DNA of 64,000 nt. Source: an uncultured Chromatiaceae bacterium (GTDB lineage Bacteria; Pseudomonadota; Gammaproteobacteria; Enterobacterales; Alteromonadaceae). Each line of letters starts with the position of its first letter. Position 1 is the stretch's first letter. This document shows, in pieces, positions 35,791-44,380 of this stretch. The notes beneath the pieces are model-generated. The model saw only the letters and a program-made list of their open reading frames with translations, did no database searches and was not told the origin of the DNA. Where the stretch lies: positions 22,328-86,327 of the forward strand of contig CALJUX010000033.1 in the NCBI GenBank assembly GCA_937978655.1, read 5' to 3'. The translations under genes and the position numbers were made by a program.

Positions 35791-35816
35791 AAAAAGCCCG
35801 CAGTGCGGGCTTTTTT
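35791..35816. terminator. Bidirectional terminator
   Basis: AAAAAGCCCGC pairs with GCGGGCTTTTT around a 3-base loop, between the convergent transporter and ychF. Confidence 0.88.
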
Positions 35817-35831
35817 ATTGGTAAAAACAGC

Positions 35832-36923
35832 TTAGACGTTAAACAGGAAGTGCATCACGTCGCCGTCTTTACAGACGTAGGTTTTGCCTTCCACCCGCAG
35901 TTTACCGGCTTCTTTGGCACCGGCTTCACCGTTACAGGCGATAAAGTCGTCAAAGGACACCACTTGCGCACGGATAAAACCACGTTCGAAGTCAGTGTGG
36001 ATGACGCCAGCAGCTTGTGGCGCGGTGGCGCCAATCGGAATAGTCCAGGCGCGCACTTCTTTCACACCTGCAGTGAAGTAAGTGTGCAGGTTCAGCAGCG
36101 AATAACCGCCGCGGATCACCCGGTTTAAGCCTGGTTCGTTTAAGCCCATCGATTCTAAGAATTCGGCTTTTTCGTCGTCTTCCAGTTCAGAAATTTCTGA
36201 TTCAATGGCAGCGCACACCGGCACGACAATTGCGCCTTCTTTGGCAGCGATTTCACGCACCACATCTAAATGCGGGTTATTTTCAAAACCATCTTCCAGT
36301 ACGTTGGCGATGTACATGGTTGGTTTGATGGTGAGGAAATTCATGTAAGAAATCAGCGCTTTGTCTTCTGGTGACAGCTCCAGCTGGCGCAGCGTCAGGC
36401 CTGATTCTAAATGCGCTTTCACTTTTTCCAGCACTTCGATTTCGGCTTTGGCGTCTTTGTCGCCGGCTTTGGCTTTTTTGCTGACGCGGAAAATGGCTTT
36501 TTCTGCACTGTCCATGTCGGCCAGCACTAATTCCATATTGATGGTGTCGATGTCGTCGGCCGGGTCCACTTTGTTGGCGACGTGAATGACGTTTTCGTCT
36601 TCAAAACAACGCACAACATGACCAATCGCGTCCGTTTCGCGGATGTTGGCGAGGAACTTGTTACCCAAACCTTCGCCTTTCGATGCACCTTTCACCAGAC
36701 CAGCGATATCGACGAATTCCATGGTCGTTGGCAGGATACGTTGTGGTTTCACGATCTCTGCCAATTGGGTCAGACGTGGGTCCGGCACCGGCACCACGCC
36801 GGTATTTGGTTCGATAGTACAAAACGGAAAGTTGGCCGCTTCAATACCCGCTTTGGTTAAAGCGTTAAACAGTGTAGATTTACCGACGTTGGGTAAACCA
36901 ACGATGCCACATTTAAAACCCAT
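35832..36923 (-). CDS. ychF: YchF (Obg-family) ATPase, ribosome-binding
   Basis: A 363-residue P-loop protein that binds ribosomes and responds to redox state. The G1 motif is GLPNVGKST, with switch region DIAGLVKGASKGEGLGNKFL and a C-terminal TGS domain. YchF prefers ATP because its G4 motif departs from NKxD (here NVLEDG). The ATG giving MGFKCGIVGL was chosen by family length; the open frame continues upstream without similarity. It is the last gene of the lolB-ispE-prs-rplY-pth-ychF block. Confidence 0.95.
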   Translation of the reverse strand: MGFKCGIVGLPNVGKSTLFNALTKAGIEAANFPFCTIEPNTGVVPVPDPRLTQLAEIVKPQRILPTTMEFVDIAGLVKGASKGEGLGNKFLANIRETDAIGHVVRCFEDENVIHVANKVDPADDIDTINMELVLADMDSAEKAIFRVSKKAKAGDKDAKAEIEVLEKVKAHLESGLTLRQLELSPEDKALISYMNFLTIKPTMYIANVLEDGFENNPHLDVVREIAAKEGAIVVPVCAAIESEISELEDDEKAEFLESMGLNEPGLNRVIRGGYSLLNLHTYFTAGVKEVRAWTIPIGATAPQAAGVIHTDFERGFIRAQVVSFDDFIACNGEAGAKEAGKLRVEGKTYVCKDGDVMHFLFNV

Positions 36924-36981
36924 GGAAGTATCCTCAGTGCTGAGCCGACGCCGAGATAGCGCAGCCGCGGTTACCAGACCC

Positions 36982-37575
36982 TCAGGTCGTGGCGATAAAA
37001 CTGTGTAAGCGATGCTGGGCTTTGACGAGGCCGTCTTTTTGCCACAGCTCAAGGCAGCGCAACGATTCGTCGAGCGCGTCCTCTATTAATTTTTGCTCTG
37101 CTTGCGGGGCTTTCCCCAATACGTATCCGGTGACGAGGTCTTTGTGACCCGGATGGCCGATACCTAAGCGCAGGCGGTAAAAGTTGGCATTATTGCCCAA
37201 TTTACTGGTGATGTCTTTTAAGCCATTGTGACCGGCGTGACCGCCACCGAGCTTAAATTTGGCCACACCCGGCGCTATCGCCATTTCATCGTGCGCGACC
37301 AGAATTTGTTCCGGTGCGACTTTAAAAAACTGCGCCATAGCGGCAACAGATTTTCCACTTAAGTTCATGTAAGTGGTGGGGATTAACAACTTGATTTCCT
37401 GCCCGGCTAACAGAAATTTCCCTGTCAGACCAAAATATTTCGGGTCAGCTTTTAATGGTACGTTATAGCGGCGGGCCAGTTGTTCGACAAACCATTGGCC
37501 GGCATTGTGGCGGGTCTTTTCATATTCGGGGCCTGGATTACCCAGGCCCACGATAAGCTGAACAAAGTCAGACAT
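36982..37575 (-). CDS. pth: Peptidyl-tRNA hydrolase
   Basis: A 197-residue cytosolic enzyme that frees tRNA from peptides dropped during translation. Active-site residues are visible: N in GLGNPGPEYEKTRHNAGQW, the catalytic His in that segment (RHN), and the MNLSGKSV and HDE segments. The start ATG overlaps the rplY stop by one base (TAATG), so translation is coupled. ychF follows 58 bases later. Confidence 0.97.
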   Translation of the reverse strand: MSDFVQLIVGLGNPGPEYEKTRHNAGQWFVEQLARRYNVPLKADPKYFGLTGKFLLAGQEIKLLIPTTYMNLSGKSVAAMAQFFKVAPEQILVAHDEMAIAPGVAKFKLGGGHAGHNGLKDITSKLGNNANFYRLRLGIGHPGHKDLVTGYVLGKAPQAEQKLIEDALDESLRCLELWQKDGLVKAQHRLHSFIATT

Positions 37576-38174
37576 TACTCAGCAGTTTCTTCCGCTTTAC
37601 CAGCTGGTTTGTTTACAGAAACAACCGCTTGGTCATGGCCAGCGCCTTTAGCCAGTTCAGCGATAGTCACGCCGGCTGGAACTTTCAGGTCTGACAGGTG
37701 CAGAGTTTGGCCAACAGCTACGTCAGCCAGGTCAACTTCGATGAATTCTGGCAGGTTAGCTGGCAGAACTGTGATAGCTACTTCGTTGACGTGGTGAGCA
37801 ACGATACCGCCTTTTTTACCAGCAGCAGCTTCGTTGATGAAGTGCAGAGGTACGACAGTGTGCAGTTCGTGGCCAGCTTCAACGCGTTGGAAGTCAACGT
37901 GTGTTACTTTTGGCTTGAACGGGTGACGTTGCATGGCTTTTACGATTGCTTTTACTTCTTCACCGCCGACATTGATAGTCAGGATGTGCGTGTAGAAACC
38001 TTCGTTGGCTTGCGCCTGGATCAGTTTGTTGTGTTCCAGCGTGATTGACAGAGGCGCTTGGTGGCCACCGTAGATGATTGCAGGAACTTTGTCCGCGTGA
38101 CGCAGGCGGCGGCTCGCACCTTTCCCCAGGTCGTTACGGATTTCGGCATTTAACGTGTAAATGGCTTCAGACAT
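37575..38174 (-). CDS. rplY: 50S ribosomal protein L25, CTC long form
   Basis: A 199-residue 5S rRNA-binding protein. The N-terminal L25 domain (LNAEIRNDLGKGASRRLR) is followed by the CTC-type C-terminal beta domain (from about residue 95), as in many bacteria; E. coli has only the first domain. The ATG with GGAG 6 bases upstream was chosen. Its stop overlaps the pth start. It lies between prs and pth in the conserved order. Confidence 0.95.
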   Translation of the reverse strand: MSEAIYTLNAEIRNDLGKGASRRLRHADKVPAIIYGGHQAPLSITLEHNKLIQAQANEGFYTHILTINVGGEEVKAIVKAMQRHPFKPKVTHVDFQRVEAGHELHTVVPLHFINEAAAGKKGGIVAHHVNEVAITVLPANLPEFIEVDLADVAVGQTLHLSDLKVPAGVTIAELAKGAGHDQAVVSVNKPAGKAEETAE

Positions 38175-38312
38175 TTGGATCTCCAAAAATTAAGAATGCT
38201 GGTTTCCGCGACCAGAAAACCAGCTCAGATTGTTTTTCTCACCAGCATAGCGCAGCGCTGACTGGCGGAAAAAAGCGCGACATGATAGCACCGGAGCCTA
38301 GTTCAGGCAAAC

Positions 38313-38339
38313 AAAAAAGCCGCTGTAGAAGCGGCTTTT
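38313..38339 (-). terminator. Terminator after prs
   Basis: On the minus strand AAAAGCCGC pairs with GCGGCTTTT around a 7-base loop, followed by more T. It lies between prs and rplY and suggests rplY-pth-ychF have their own promoter. Confidence 0.8.
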
Positions 38340-38367
38340 ATCAACATTGCGGGCTCTTTGCCGACGT

Positions 38368-39312
38368 TTAGTCAAACATCGAAGAAATCGATTCTTCGTT
38401 GCTGATACGGCGAATACATTCCGCCATCATTTCACTTAACGTCAGCTGTTTCACTTTGCTCACTGCCTGCATGGCTGGCGACAGTGGGATAGTGTCAGTG
38501 ATGATCAGTTCGTCAATCACTGAGTTGGCGATATTTTCTGCGGCATTACCGGAGAATACCGGATGTGTGGCGTAAGCGAACACACGGCGGGCGCCTTGTT
38601 CTTTTAATGCTTCTGCCGCTTTACACAACGTGCCGCCGGTGTCGATCATGTCGTCAACAATGATACAGTCACGGTCTTTCACGTCACCAATGATGTGCAT
38701 CACTTGCGCCACGTTGGCTTTTGGCCGGCGTTTGTCGATGATGGCTAAATCGGCATCGTTCAGCAGCTTGGCAATAGCGCGGGCACGTACGACACCACCG
38801 ATATCCGGAGAAACCACAACCGGCGCCTGGAATTCGCGCTTACGCATGTCATCGAGCAGGACTGGGGATGCGAACACGTTGTCGACCGGTACGTCGAAGA
38901 AACCCTGGATCTGTTCAGCATGCAGGTCAACCGTTAATACACGGTCAACACCAACGCTGGACAGGAAATCTGCCACGACTTTCGCCGTGATAGGCACCCG
39001 GGCTGAGCGGACACGGCGGTCCTGACGGGCATAACCAAAATACGGGATCACCGCAGTGATACGACCGGCTGAAGCGCGGCGCAGCGCGTCGACCATCACG
39101 ATCAGTTCAATCAGGTTATCGTTGGTCGGGGCGCAGGTGGACTGGATAATAAAAACGTCCGATCCACGGACGTTTTCATTAATCTGAACGCTGACTTCTC
39201 CATCGCTGAAACGGCCAACTTCGGCATCGCCGAGCTTGATGTACAGGCGGCTGGCGATTTTTCTGGCGAGTTCTGGTACGGCGTTACCAGCGAATATCTT
39301 CATGTCGGGCAC
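38368..39312 (-). CDS. prs: Ribose-phosphate pyrophosphokinase
   Basis: A 314-residue enzyme making PRPP from ribose-5-phosphate and ATP. Very close to E. coli Prs: GRFSDGEVSVQI, the YFGYARQDRR flexible loop, HAEQIQGFFD and the PRPP-binding VDDMIDTGGT. It starts at a GTG (VPDMK in E. coli also has a GTG start) with GAGGAT upstream. A weak hairpin lies between it and ispE, at 39350-39381. Confidence 0.97.
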   Translation of the reverse strand: MPDMKIFAGNAVPELARKIASRLYIKLGDAEVGRFSDGEVSVQINENVRGSDVFIIQSTCAPTNDNLIELIVMVDALRRASAGRITAVIPYFGYARQDRRVRSARVPITAKVVADFLSSVGVDRVLTVDLHAEQIQGFFDVPVDNVFASPVLLDDMRKREFQAPVVVSPDIGGVVRARAIAKLLNDADLAIIDKRRPKANVAQVMHIIGDVKDRDCIIVDDMIDTGGTLCKAAEALKEQGARRVFAYATHPVFSGNAAENIANSVIDELIITDTIPLSPAMQAVSKVKQLTLSEMMAECIRRISNEESISSMFD

Positions 39313-39386
39313 GGTAGGATCCTCAGGGATTGCTCCGGTTAAAATCTGAGATCAGCGCGCTCGGCGATTAAGGCGCTGATCCCTCG

Positions 39387-40235
39387 TCATACGGCATGTC
39401 GTAACGCAGTCAGCAGCGGCGACTGGTTGAGCCCCCGGGCGACAAATCCGCGGCAATTTGCCGGTAAGTCAGCCAGGGCGCGACGAGCACTGAGTTCATC
39501 GGCGAATTCAGCGAAGACACTGGCACCAGTACCCGTCATTCGAGACGGCGCATATTCTACCAACCACCGTAAGGTTATTGCAACCTGCGGACAGAGACGT
39601 TCAACCAGTGGCTGGCAGTCATTTCGCCACGGACTGGTCATTAAATCTGCCAGCGTCAGCGGCTTGCTGTCGCGAATTAAATCCGGATGGGTGAACACCG
39701 CCGCAGTCGACACATGCGCATCCGGCGTCACCACCAGATACCAGCAATCCGGCAGCGCTACCGGCTGTAGCTGCTCGCCAACACCTTCGGCAAAGGCGGT
39801 TTGGCCATGCACAAACACCGGTACGTCGGCGCCGAGTTTTAAGCCGATATCGGCGAGTTGTTGGGTGGATAACCCGAGGCGCCACAGCTGATTTAACGCA
39901 TGTAAAGTGGTGGCCGCATCAGAGGAGCCGCCGCCAAGGCCACCGCCCATCGGCGTGCGTTTATCCAGATGGATACGGACCCCGGCGCCTTCAGCTGCGA
40001 ACGGTTGCAGCATTTTTGCTGCGCGCACGACCAGATTGTCATCACCGCCGATGCTGATATCTGAACAGCTGAAGCGGATTAAACCGCTGCTATCTGCCTG
40101 AAAATTCAGCTCATCACCAACATCCAGCATGCGAAACAGCGTTTGCAAATTGTGGTAGCCGTCGGCGCGTCGCCCGGTGATATGCAAAAATAAATTCAGT
40201 TTGGCCGGCGCCGGCAAAGTCAACTTGTCGCTCAT
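39387..40235 (-). CDS. ispE: 4-diphosphocytidyl-2-C-methyl-D-erythritol kinase
   Basis: A 282-residue GHMP kinase of the MEP isoprenoid pathway. The opening LPAPAKLNLFLHITGRRADGYH, the ATP loop PMGGGLGGGSSDAA and the C-terminal MTGTGASVF are typical. The ATG at 40235 overlaps the lolB stop (ATGA), giving tight coupling. A GTG three codons upstream would add MAA and is less likely. Confidence 0.96.
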   Translation of the reverse strand: MSDKLTLPAPAKLNLFLHITGRRADGYHNLQTLFRMLDVGDELNFQADSSGLIRFSCSDISIGGDDNLVVRAAKMLQPFAAEGAGVRIHLDKRTPMGGGLGGGSSDAATTLHALNQLWRLGLSTQQLADIGLKLGADVPVFVHGQTAFAEGVGEQLQPVALPDCWYLVVTPDAHVSTAAVFTHPDLIRDSKPLTLADLMTSPWRNDCQPLVERLCPQVAITLRWLVEYAPSRMTGTGASVFAEFADELSARRALADLPANCRGFVARGLNQSPLLTALRHAV

Positions 40236-40834
40236 GGCTGCCACTCCCGGATCACCAGCTTGAGGAGGGTCTCATCGGATTGCAGCCGCATTTTACGCGG
40301 CAGCGATTTGGCGTCGGGGAAAAAATCGCTGTAACTGACCTGCCATTGCCGGCCCCGGCTGTCCGTCAGGGTGAAACGGGTCAGGCGGCCCATGCCGTCG
40401 CGCTGTAAATTTTCGCTGCTGGGGCCTGGCAAGCCTTTGAGCCAGAGCTGCATCTCTTCAATTGGCAATGACCAGCCGGATAAATAATCCAGCAAAGCAC
40501 CGGCGGACATCGCCTGATGTGTTTCACCGTTGACCTTCACAATGGCGCCGCCGGCGTGTGTTTGGAGTTCAAACACGCTGAACCCGAGGAGATTGGTCAT
40601 AGATGTCTGATAATAAGCGCCGTCTTGTTGCCACTTCAGGTTGCCACTGACACTTTCGCCCGGCGTTGTCACGCTTAAAGTCGCGAGCACTTTAAATTCG
40701 GTCATTGCATCCAGCGCCTGTTCGCGTTCGGCGGCGGGCAAGGGGCGTGATACTTGGGTTGTTGGCTGGCTGGCGCAGCCGGTTAACAACAGGCCCAGCA
40801 AACAGCTGGCCCAGAGATTTTGCTTCAAAAACAC
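40232..40834 (-). CDS. lolB: Outer-membrane lipoprotein receptor LolB
   Basis: A 200-residue outer-membrane lipoprotein that accepts lipoproteins from LolA. The GTG start follows CAGGAA and gives a signal peptide with the lipobox LLTGC (Cys about residue 20). The beta-barrel half-shell contains GNLKWQQDGAYYQTSMTNLLGFSVFELQ. A longer reading frame upstream has no family support. It is divergent from hemA, as in E. coli. Confidence 0.92.
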   Translation of the reverse strand: MFLKQNLWASCLLGLLLTGCASQPTTQVSRPLPAAEREQALDAMTEFKVLATLSVTTPGESVSGNLKWQQDGAYYQTSMTNLLGFSVFELQTHAGGAIVKVNGETHQAMSAGALLDYLSGWSLPIEEMQLWLKGLPGPSSENLQRDGMGRLTRFTLTDSRGRQWQVSYSDFFPDAKSLPRKMRLQSDETLLKLVIREWQP

Positions 40835-40887
40835 AGTTTTTCCTGCTTCAAAGTGATGCGCCGGACCTGCAAGCGGTTGCAGCAGGC

Positions 40888-40916
40888 TTTTCAGCGTCCG
40901 TGGATTTTCGTACAAT
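40888..40916 (+). promoter_or_regulatory. Possible hemA promoter
   Basis: TTTTCA, a 17-base spacer, then TACAAT (40911-40916), 60-70 bases before the inferred hemA start. Confidence 0.4.
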
Positions 40917-40983
40917 CCGGCCTTTATCCGGTATTCTGGCGGAATTCTGCCAGCGCTTCGTTAATTTTTTCAGGTGAATCACT

Positions 40984-42225
40984 ATTTTTGCACTTGGCAT
41001 CAATCACAAAACTGCGCCGGTCGCCCTGCGTGAGCAACTGGCTTTTGCGCCGGAGCAAGTCGCCGATGCGCTGCTGGATCTGACTGCCAAAACGGCAGTG
41101 ACAGATGCAGTAATAGTGTCCACCTGCAACAGAACTGAGCTGTATTTTAGCGGCAGCAGCGAACAATCGAAACAAGTGATTGACTGGCTGGCGCAATTTC
41201 ATCAATTGAATAAACAGGATGTGCTGCCGCATTTGTATCTGCACAGCGATGATGCCGCTTCCGCTCATTTGATGCGGGTGGCCTGTGGCCTCGATTCATT
41301 AGTGCTTGGCGAACCACAAATTCTCGGTCAGGTGAAACAGGCGTACAGCCAGTCGCGTCAGCTTGGCACTATTCAGCCGGTGTTTGAACGGCTGTTCCAG
41401 AAAACTTTTGCTGTCGCCAAACAAGTGCGCACCGACACTGAAATTGGTGCCAGTGCTGTGTCTGTGGCTTTTGCTGCTGTGACACTGGCGCGGCAGATTT
41501 TCGGCAAACTCAATGATGTCAAAGTGTTATTGATTGGCGCCGGCGAAACTATCGAACTGGTCGCCAAACATTTACTGGAGCAAGGCGCGGCGCATTTAAC
41601 CGTCGCCAACCGTTCCTACGACAGAGCAGCAGCGCTGGCGGCGCAATTTAACGGCCAGGCGATTAGTCTGGCGCAGGTGCCGCAGGCGCTGGTCGATGCC
41701 GATGTGGTGATTAGTTCCACCGCCAGTACTTTGCCGATTGTTGGCAAAGGCATGGTGGAGCAGGCCTTAAAAAAACGCCGGCACAAACCGATGTTTCTGG
41801 TCGATTTGGCGGTGCCGCGGGATATCGAAGCGCAAGTGGCGGAATTAGAAGACGCTTATCTCTACACCGTCGATGATTTACAGAATATCGTCGCGCAGAA
41901 TCTGCAGTCGCGTCAAAACGCCGCCGAACAGGCCGAGCAGATGATTGCCGCGGGCGTGGCCGATTTCAGTCAGTGGTTGTCGCTACAGGGCAATATTGAC
42001 TGGGTGCGCGACTATCGCGAGCGCTGCGAGGCGGTCAAACAGGAATTATTACAACGGGCGCTAAATCAGCTCGCCAGCGGCCAGAGCGCTGACAAGGTGA
42101 TGACTGAATTAGCGACTAAACTCAGCAACAGGCTCATGCATGCACCAACCCGGACTATCCGGCAGTTGTTGCAGGACGACACCACTCAACCCCAAACATT
42201 GATCAACACGCTGTTAGATGTGTAG
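40984..42225 (+). CDS. hemA: Glutamyl-tRNA reductase with a non-standard start codon
   Basis: It reduces Glu-tRNA to glutamate-1-semialdehyde, the first step of haem synthesis. The catalytic Cys is in STCNRTE, and the GLDSLVLGEPQILGQVK and LIGAGETIELVA segments are intact. Homology to E. coli (MTLLALGINHKTAPV) runs into 40978-41100, where the frame reads TIFALGINHKTAPV, but no ATG, GTG or TTG precedes it; an in-frame TGA is at 40975-40977. I place the start at ATT 40984, 6 bases after AGGTGA. The homologous position of the start is ATC 40978. GTG 41098 would remove about 38 conserved residues. 413 residues result. prfA follows. Confidence 0.85.
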   Translation: MFALGINHKTAPVALREQLAFAPEQVADALLDLTAKTAVTDAVIVSTCNRTELYFSGSSEQSKQVIDWLAQFHQLNKQDVLPHLYLHSDDAASAHLMRVACGLDSLVLGEPQILGQVKQAYSQSRQLGTIQPVFERLFQKTFAVAKQVRTDTEIGASAVSVAFAAVTLARQIFGKLNDVKVLLIGAGETIELVAKHLLEQGAAHLTVANRSYDRAAALAAQFNGQAISLAQVPQALVDADVVISSTASTLPIVGKGMVEQALKKRRHKPMFLVDLAVPRDIEAQVAELEDAYLYTVDDLQNIVAQNLQSRQNAAEQAEQMIAAGVADFSQWLSLQGNIDWVRDYRERCEAVKQELLQRALNQLASGQSADKVMTELATKLSNRLMHAPTRTIRQLLQDDTTQPQTLINTLLDV

Positions 42226-42255
42226 TTGGATGTTTAATCAGGTATTTATTGTTCC

Positions 42256-43347
42256 ATGAAAGATTCGGTATATCGCAAACTCGAAGGTCTGGTCGAGCGT
42301 TATGAAGAAGTGCAGGCGCTGTTAAGTGACGCTGCCGTGATCTCTGATCAGAATAAATTCCGCGAGTTATCCCGCGAATACAGTCAGCTGGAGCCGATTG
42401 CCCAGCATTTTGCCCAGTATCGCCAGGCGCAGGATGACCTGCAAAGTGCCGAAGAGATGCTGAAAGATTCTGATCCGGACATGCGCGACATGGCGCAGGA
42501 AGAATTTAAATCCGGCAAAGAACGCATCGAACAGCTGGATCAGGAACTGCAAATCCTGTTATTGCCCAAAGATCCCAACGATAACAAAAACTGTTTTCTG
42601 GAAATCAGGGCCGGCGCCGGTGGTGATGAAGCCGCCATTTTTGCCGGTGATTTGTACCGCATGTACAGCCGTTATTGTGAAAAACGCCGTTTTAAAACAG
42701 AGGTCATCAGTTTTAACGATGGCGAGCATGGTGGTTACAAAGAAATTATCGTCAGTGTGCAGGGCGACGGCGCTTATGGCGTACTGAAGTTTGAGTCCGG
42801 CGGTCACCGTGTACAACGCGTGCCGGCCACAGAATCGCAGGGCCGGGTGCATACCTCAGCCTGTACTGTCGCTATCATGCCAGAAGTGCCGGAAAGTGAA
42901 GCTGTCGAAATTAATCCGGCCGATTTAAAAGTCGATACTTATCGTGCCTCTGGTGCCGGTGGTCAGCACGTTAACAGAACCGATTCAGCCATTCGGATCA
43001 CCCACTTGCCGACCGGTATTGTGGTGGAATGTCAGGACGAGCGTTCACAGCACAAAAACCGTGCCCGCGCCATGTCGGTGCTGCAGTCGCGTATTCAGGC
43101 CGCCGAAGATGAGAAACACCGGCTGGCGGAAGAATCGACCCGGCGTTTGCTGGTCGGGTCGGGCGATCGCTCTGAGCGCATCCGTACTTATAACTTCCCG
43201 CAAGGCCGTTTAACCGACCATCGGATCAACCTGACCATCTACAAATTGCTGGATGTGATGGAAGGTGAACTGGATGCGGTGCTGGAACCTCTGAGCCACG
43301 AGCATCAGGCCGACCAGCTGGCGGCCCTTGCCGAGGAAAATCGATGA
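42256..43347 (+). CDS. prfA: Peptide chain release factor 1
   Basis: A 363-residue class I factor that reads UAA and UAG and triggers peptide release. The catalytic GGQ (in GAGGQHVNRTDSA) and the stop-codon-reading PAT tripeptide (RVPATESQGR) are intact, which identifies RF1 rather than RF2. Its stop overlaps prmC by 4 bases (ATGA-type), and prmC methylates the glutamine of the GGQ. Confidence 0.97.
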   Translation: MKDSVYRKLEGLVERYEEVQALLSDAAVISDQNKFRELSREYSQLEPIAQHFAQYRQAQDDLQSAEEMLKDSDPDMRDMAQEEFKSGKERIEQLDQELQILLLPKDPNDNKNCFLEIRAGAGGDEAAIFAGDLYRMYSRYCEKRRFKTEVISFNDGEHGGYKEIIVSVQGDGAYGVLKFESGGHRVQRVPATESQGRVHTSACTVAIMPEVPESEAVEINPADLKVDTYRASGAGGQHVNRTDSAIRITHLPTGIVVECQDERSQHKNRARAMSVLQSRIQAAEDEKHRLAEESTRRLLVGSGDRSERIRTYNFPQGRLTDHRINLTIYKLLDVMEGELDAVLEPLSHEHQADQLAALAEENR

Positions 43348-44201
43348 TGCTGCTGCGCCAGTGGCTGGCAGAGGCCGAAACGGCGCTGCAGACGCTGGCG
43401 CAACAAGACCCGCAGGCCACCGATCTGAAATTTGAAGCCAGCCGGCTCTGGGCGGACGTGCTGGATAAAAATCCGGCCAGTGAGCGGTTATATCTGGACC
43501 AGCCGCTAAGCGCCGCCGATTTGGCCCGTTTAAACGCGGCATTACAGCGACGCGCCACAGGCGAACCGCTGGCCTATATCACCGGGCGCTGGTGGTTCTG
43601 GGATCTGGAACTTGAAGTCGCGCCTTGCACCTTAATTCCGCGGCCTGACACGGAACTCTTAGTCGAGCAGGCGTTAGAGCTTGCTTTGCCGGCCAATGCA
43701 AAAGTACTGGATTTAGGCACCGGCACCGGTGCTATCGCGCTGACGCTGGCGTCACAGCGGCCAGACTGGCAAGTCACCGCCGTTGATTTTTCCGGCGATG
43801 CCGTCGCGCTGGCCGAGCGCAACCGCTGTCGTTTGCAGCTCAATAATGCCCGTGTCCTGCAAAGTGACTGGTATCAGGCGGTGGCAGGCCAACGTTTTGA
43901 TTTGATCATTTCCAACCCGCCTTATATCGACGTCACGGACCCACATCTGCAGCAAGGTGATGTGCGTTATGAACCGCTCAGCGCGCTGGTCGCGGCTGAG
44001 GATGGTCTGGCGGATATCCGGCTGATTTGTGCTAACGCGCCTGCACATTTACAGCCCGCTGGCTGGCTTTATCTGGAACACGGCCATCAGCAGCACGAAG
44101 CGGTGCAGCAAATCCTGCGACAGGCCGGATTTACTGAGGTCAGTTCGCGGCGGGATTACGGCGGCAACTGGCGGATCAGCGGCGGTTGTGGTCCGGCTTA
44201 A
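43344..44201 (+). CDS. prmC: Release-factor glutamine methyltransferase PrmC
   Basis: A 285-residue S-adenosylmethionine enzyme methylating the GGQ glutamine of RF1 and RF2. SAM-binding LDLGTGTGAIALTLA and the catalytic NPPY (IISNPPYID) are present; PRPDTELLVE is typical. It overlaps the prfA stop by 4 bases. Downstream, sirB2 and kdsA come only after an unrelated regulator gene. Confidence 0.96.
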   Translation: MMLLRQWLAEAETALQTLAQQDPQATDLKFEASRLWADVLDKNPASERLYLDQPLSAADLARLNAALQRRATGEPLAYITGRWWFWDLELEVAPCTLIPRPDTELLVEQALELALPANAKVLDLGTGTGAIALTLASQRPDWQVTAVDFSGDAVALAERNRCRLQLNNARVLQSDWYQAVAGQRFDLIISNPPYIDVTDPHLQQGDVRYEPLSALVAAEDGLADIRLICANAPAHLQPAGWLYLEHGHQQHEAVQQILRQAGFTEVSSRRDYGGNWRISGGCGPA

Positions 44202-44238
44202 CCGCAACTTCTTTCTAAAGGGCAATTCCGTCAGCGTT

Positions 44239-44267
44239 ATGCGCGGAAAATTGGCGCATTCTTTTTG
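44239..44267 (+). terminator. Weak terminator after prmC
   Basis: ATGCGC pairs with GCGCAT around a 9-base loop and is followed by TCTTTTT. Confidence 0.5.
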
Positions 44268-44380
44268 ACCCCAGTCTGATTAACGCATATAACTAACGCT
44301 GTTGAATATTAAAATAATTAATTCATCTCAATCACTTAAGCTGCTCAGTACAGTGAGCATAAGCTCAAGAGGGAATAAGC

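Noticed and set aside
41098..42225. GTG 41098 as the start of hemA
   Set aside because: It would drop about 38 residues that are clearly conserved (GINHKTAPV and following), so the real start is upstream at ATT or ATC.
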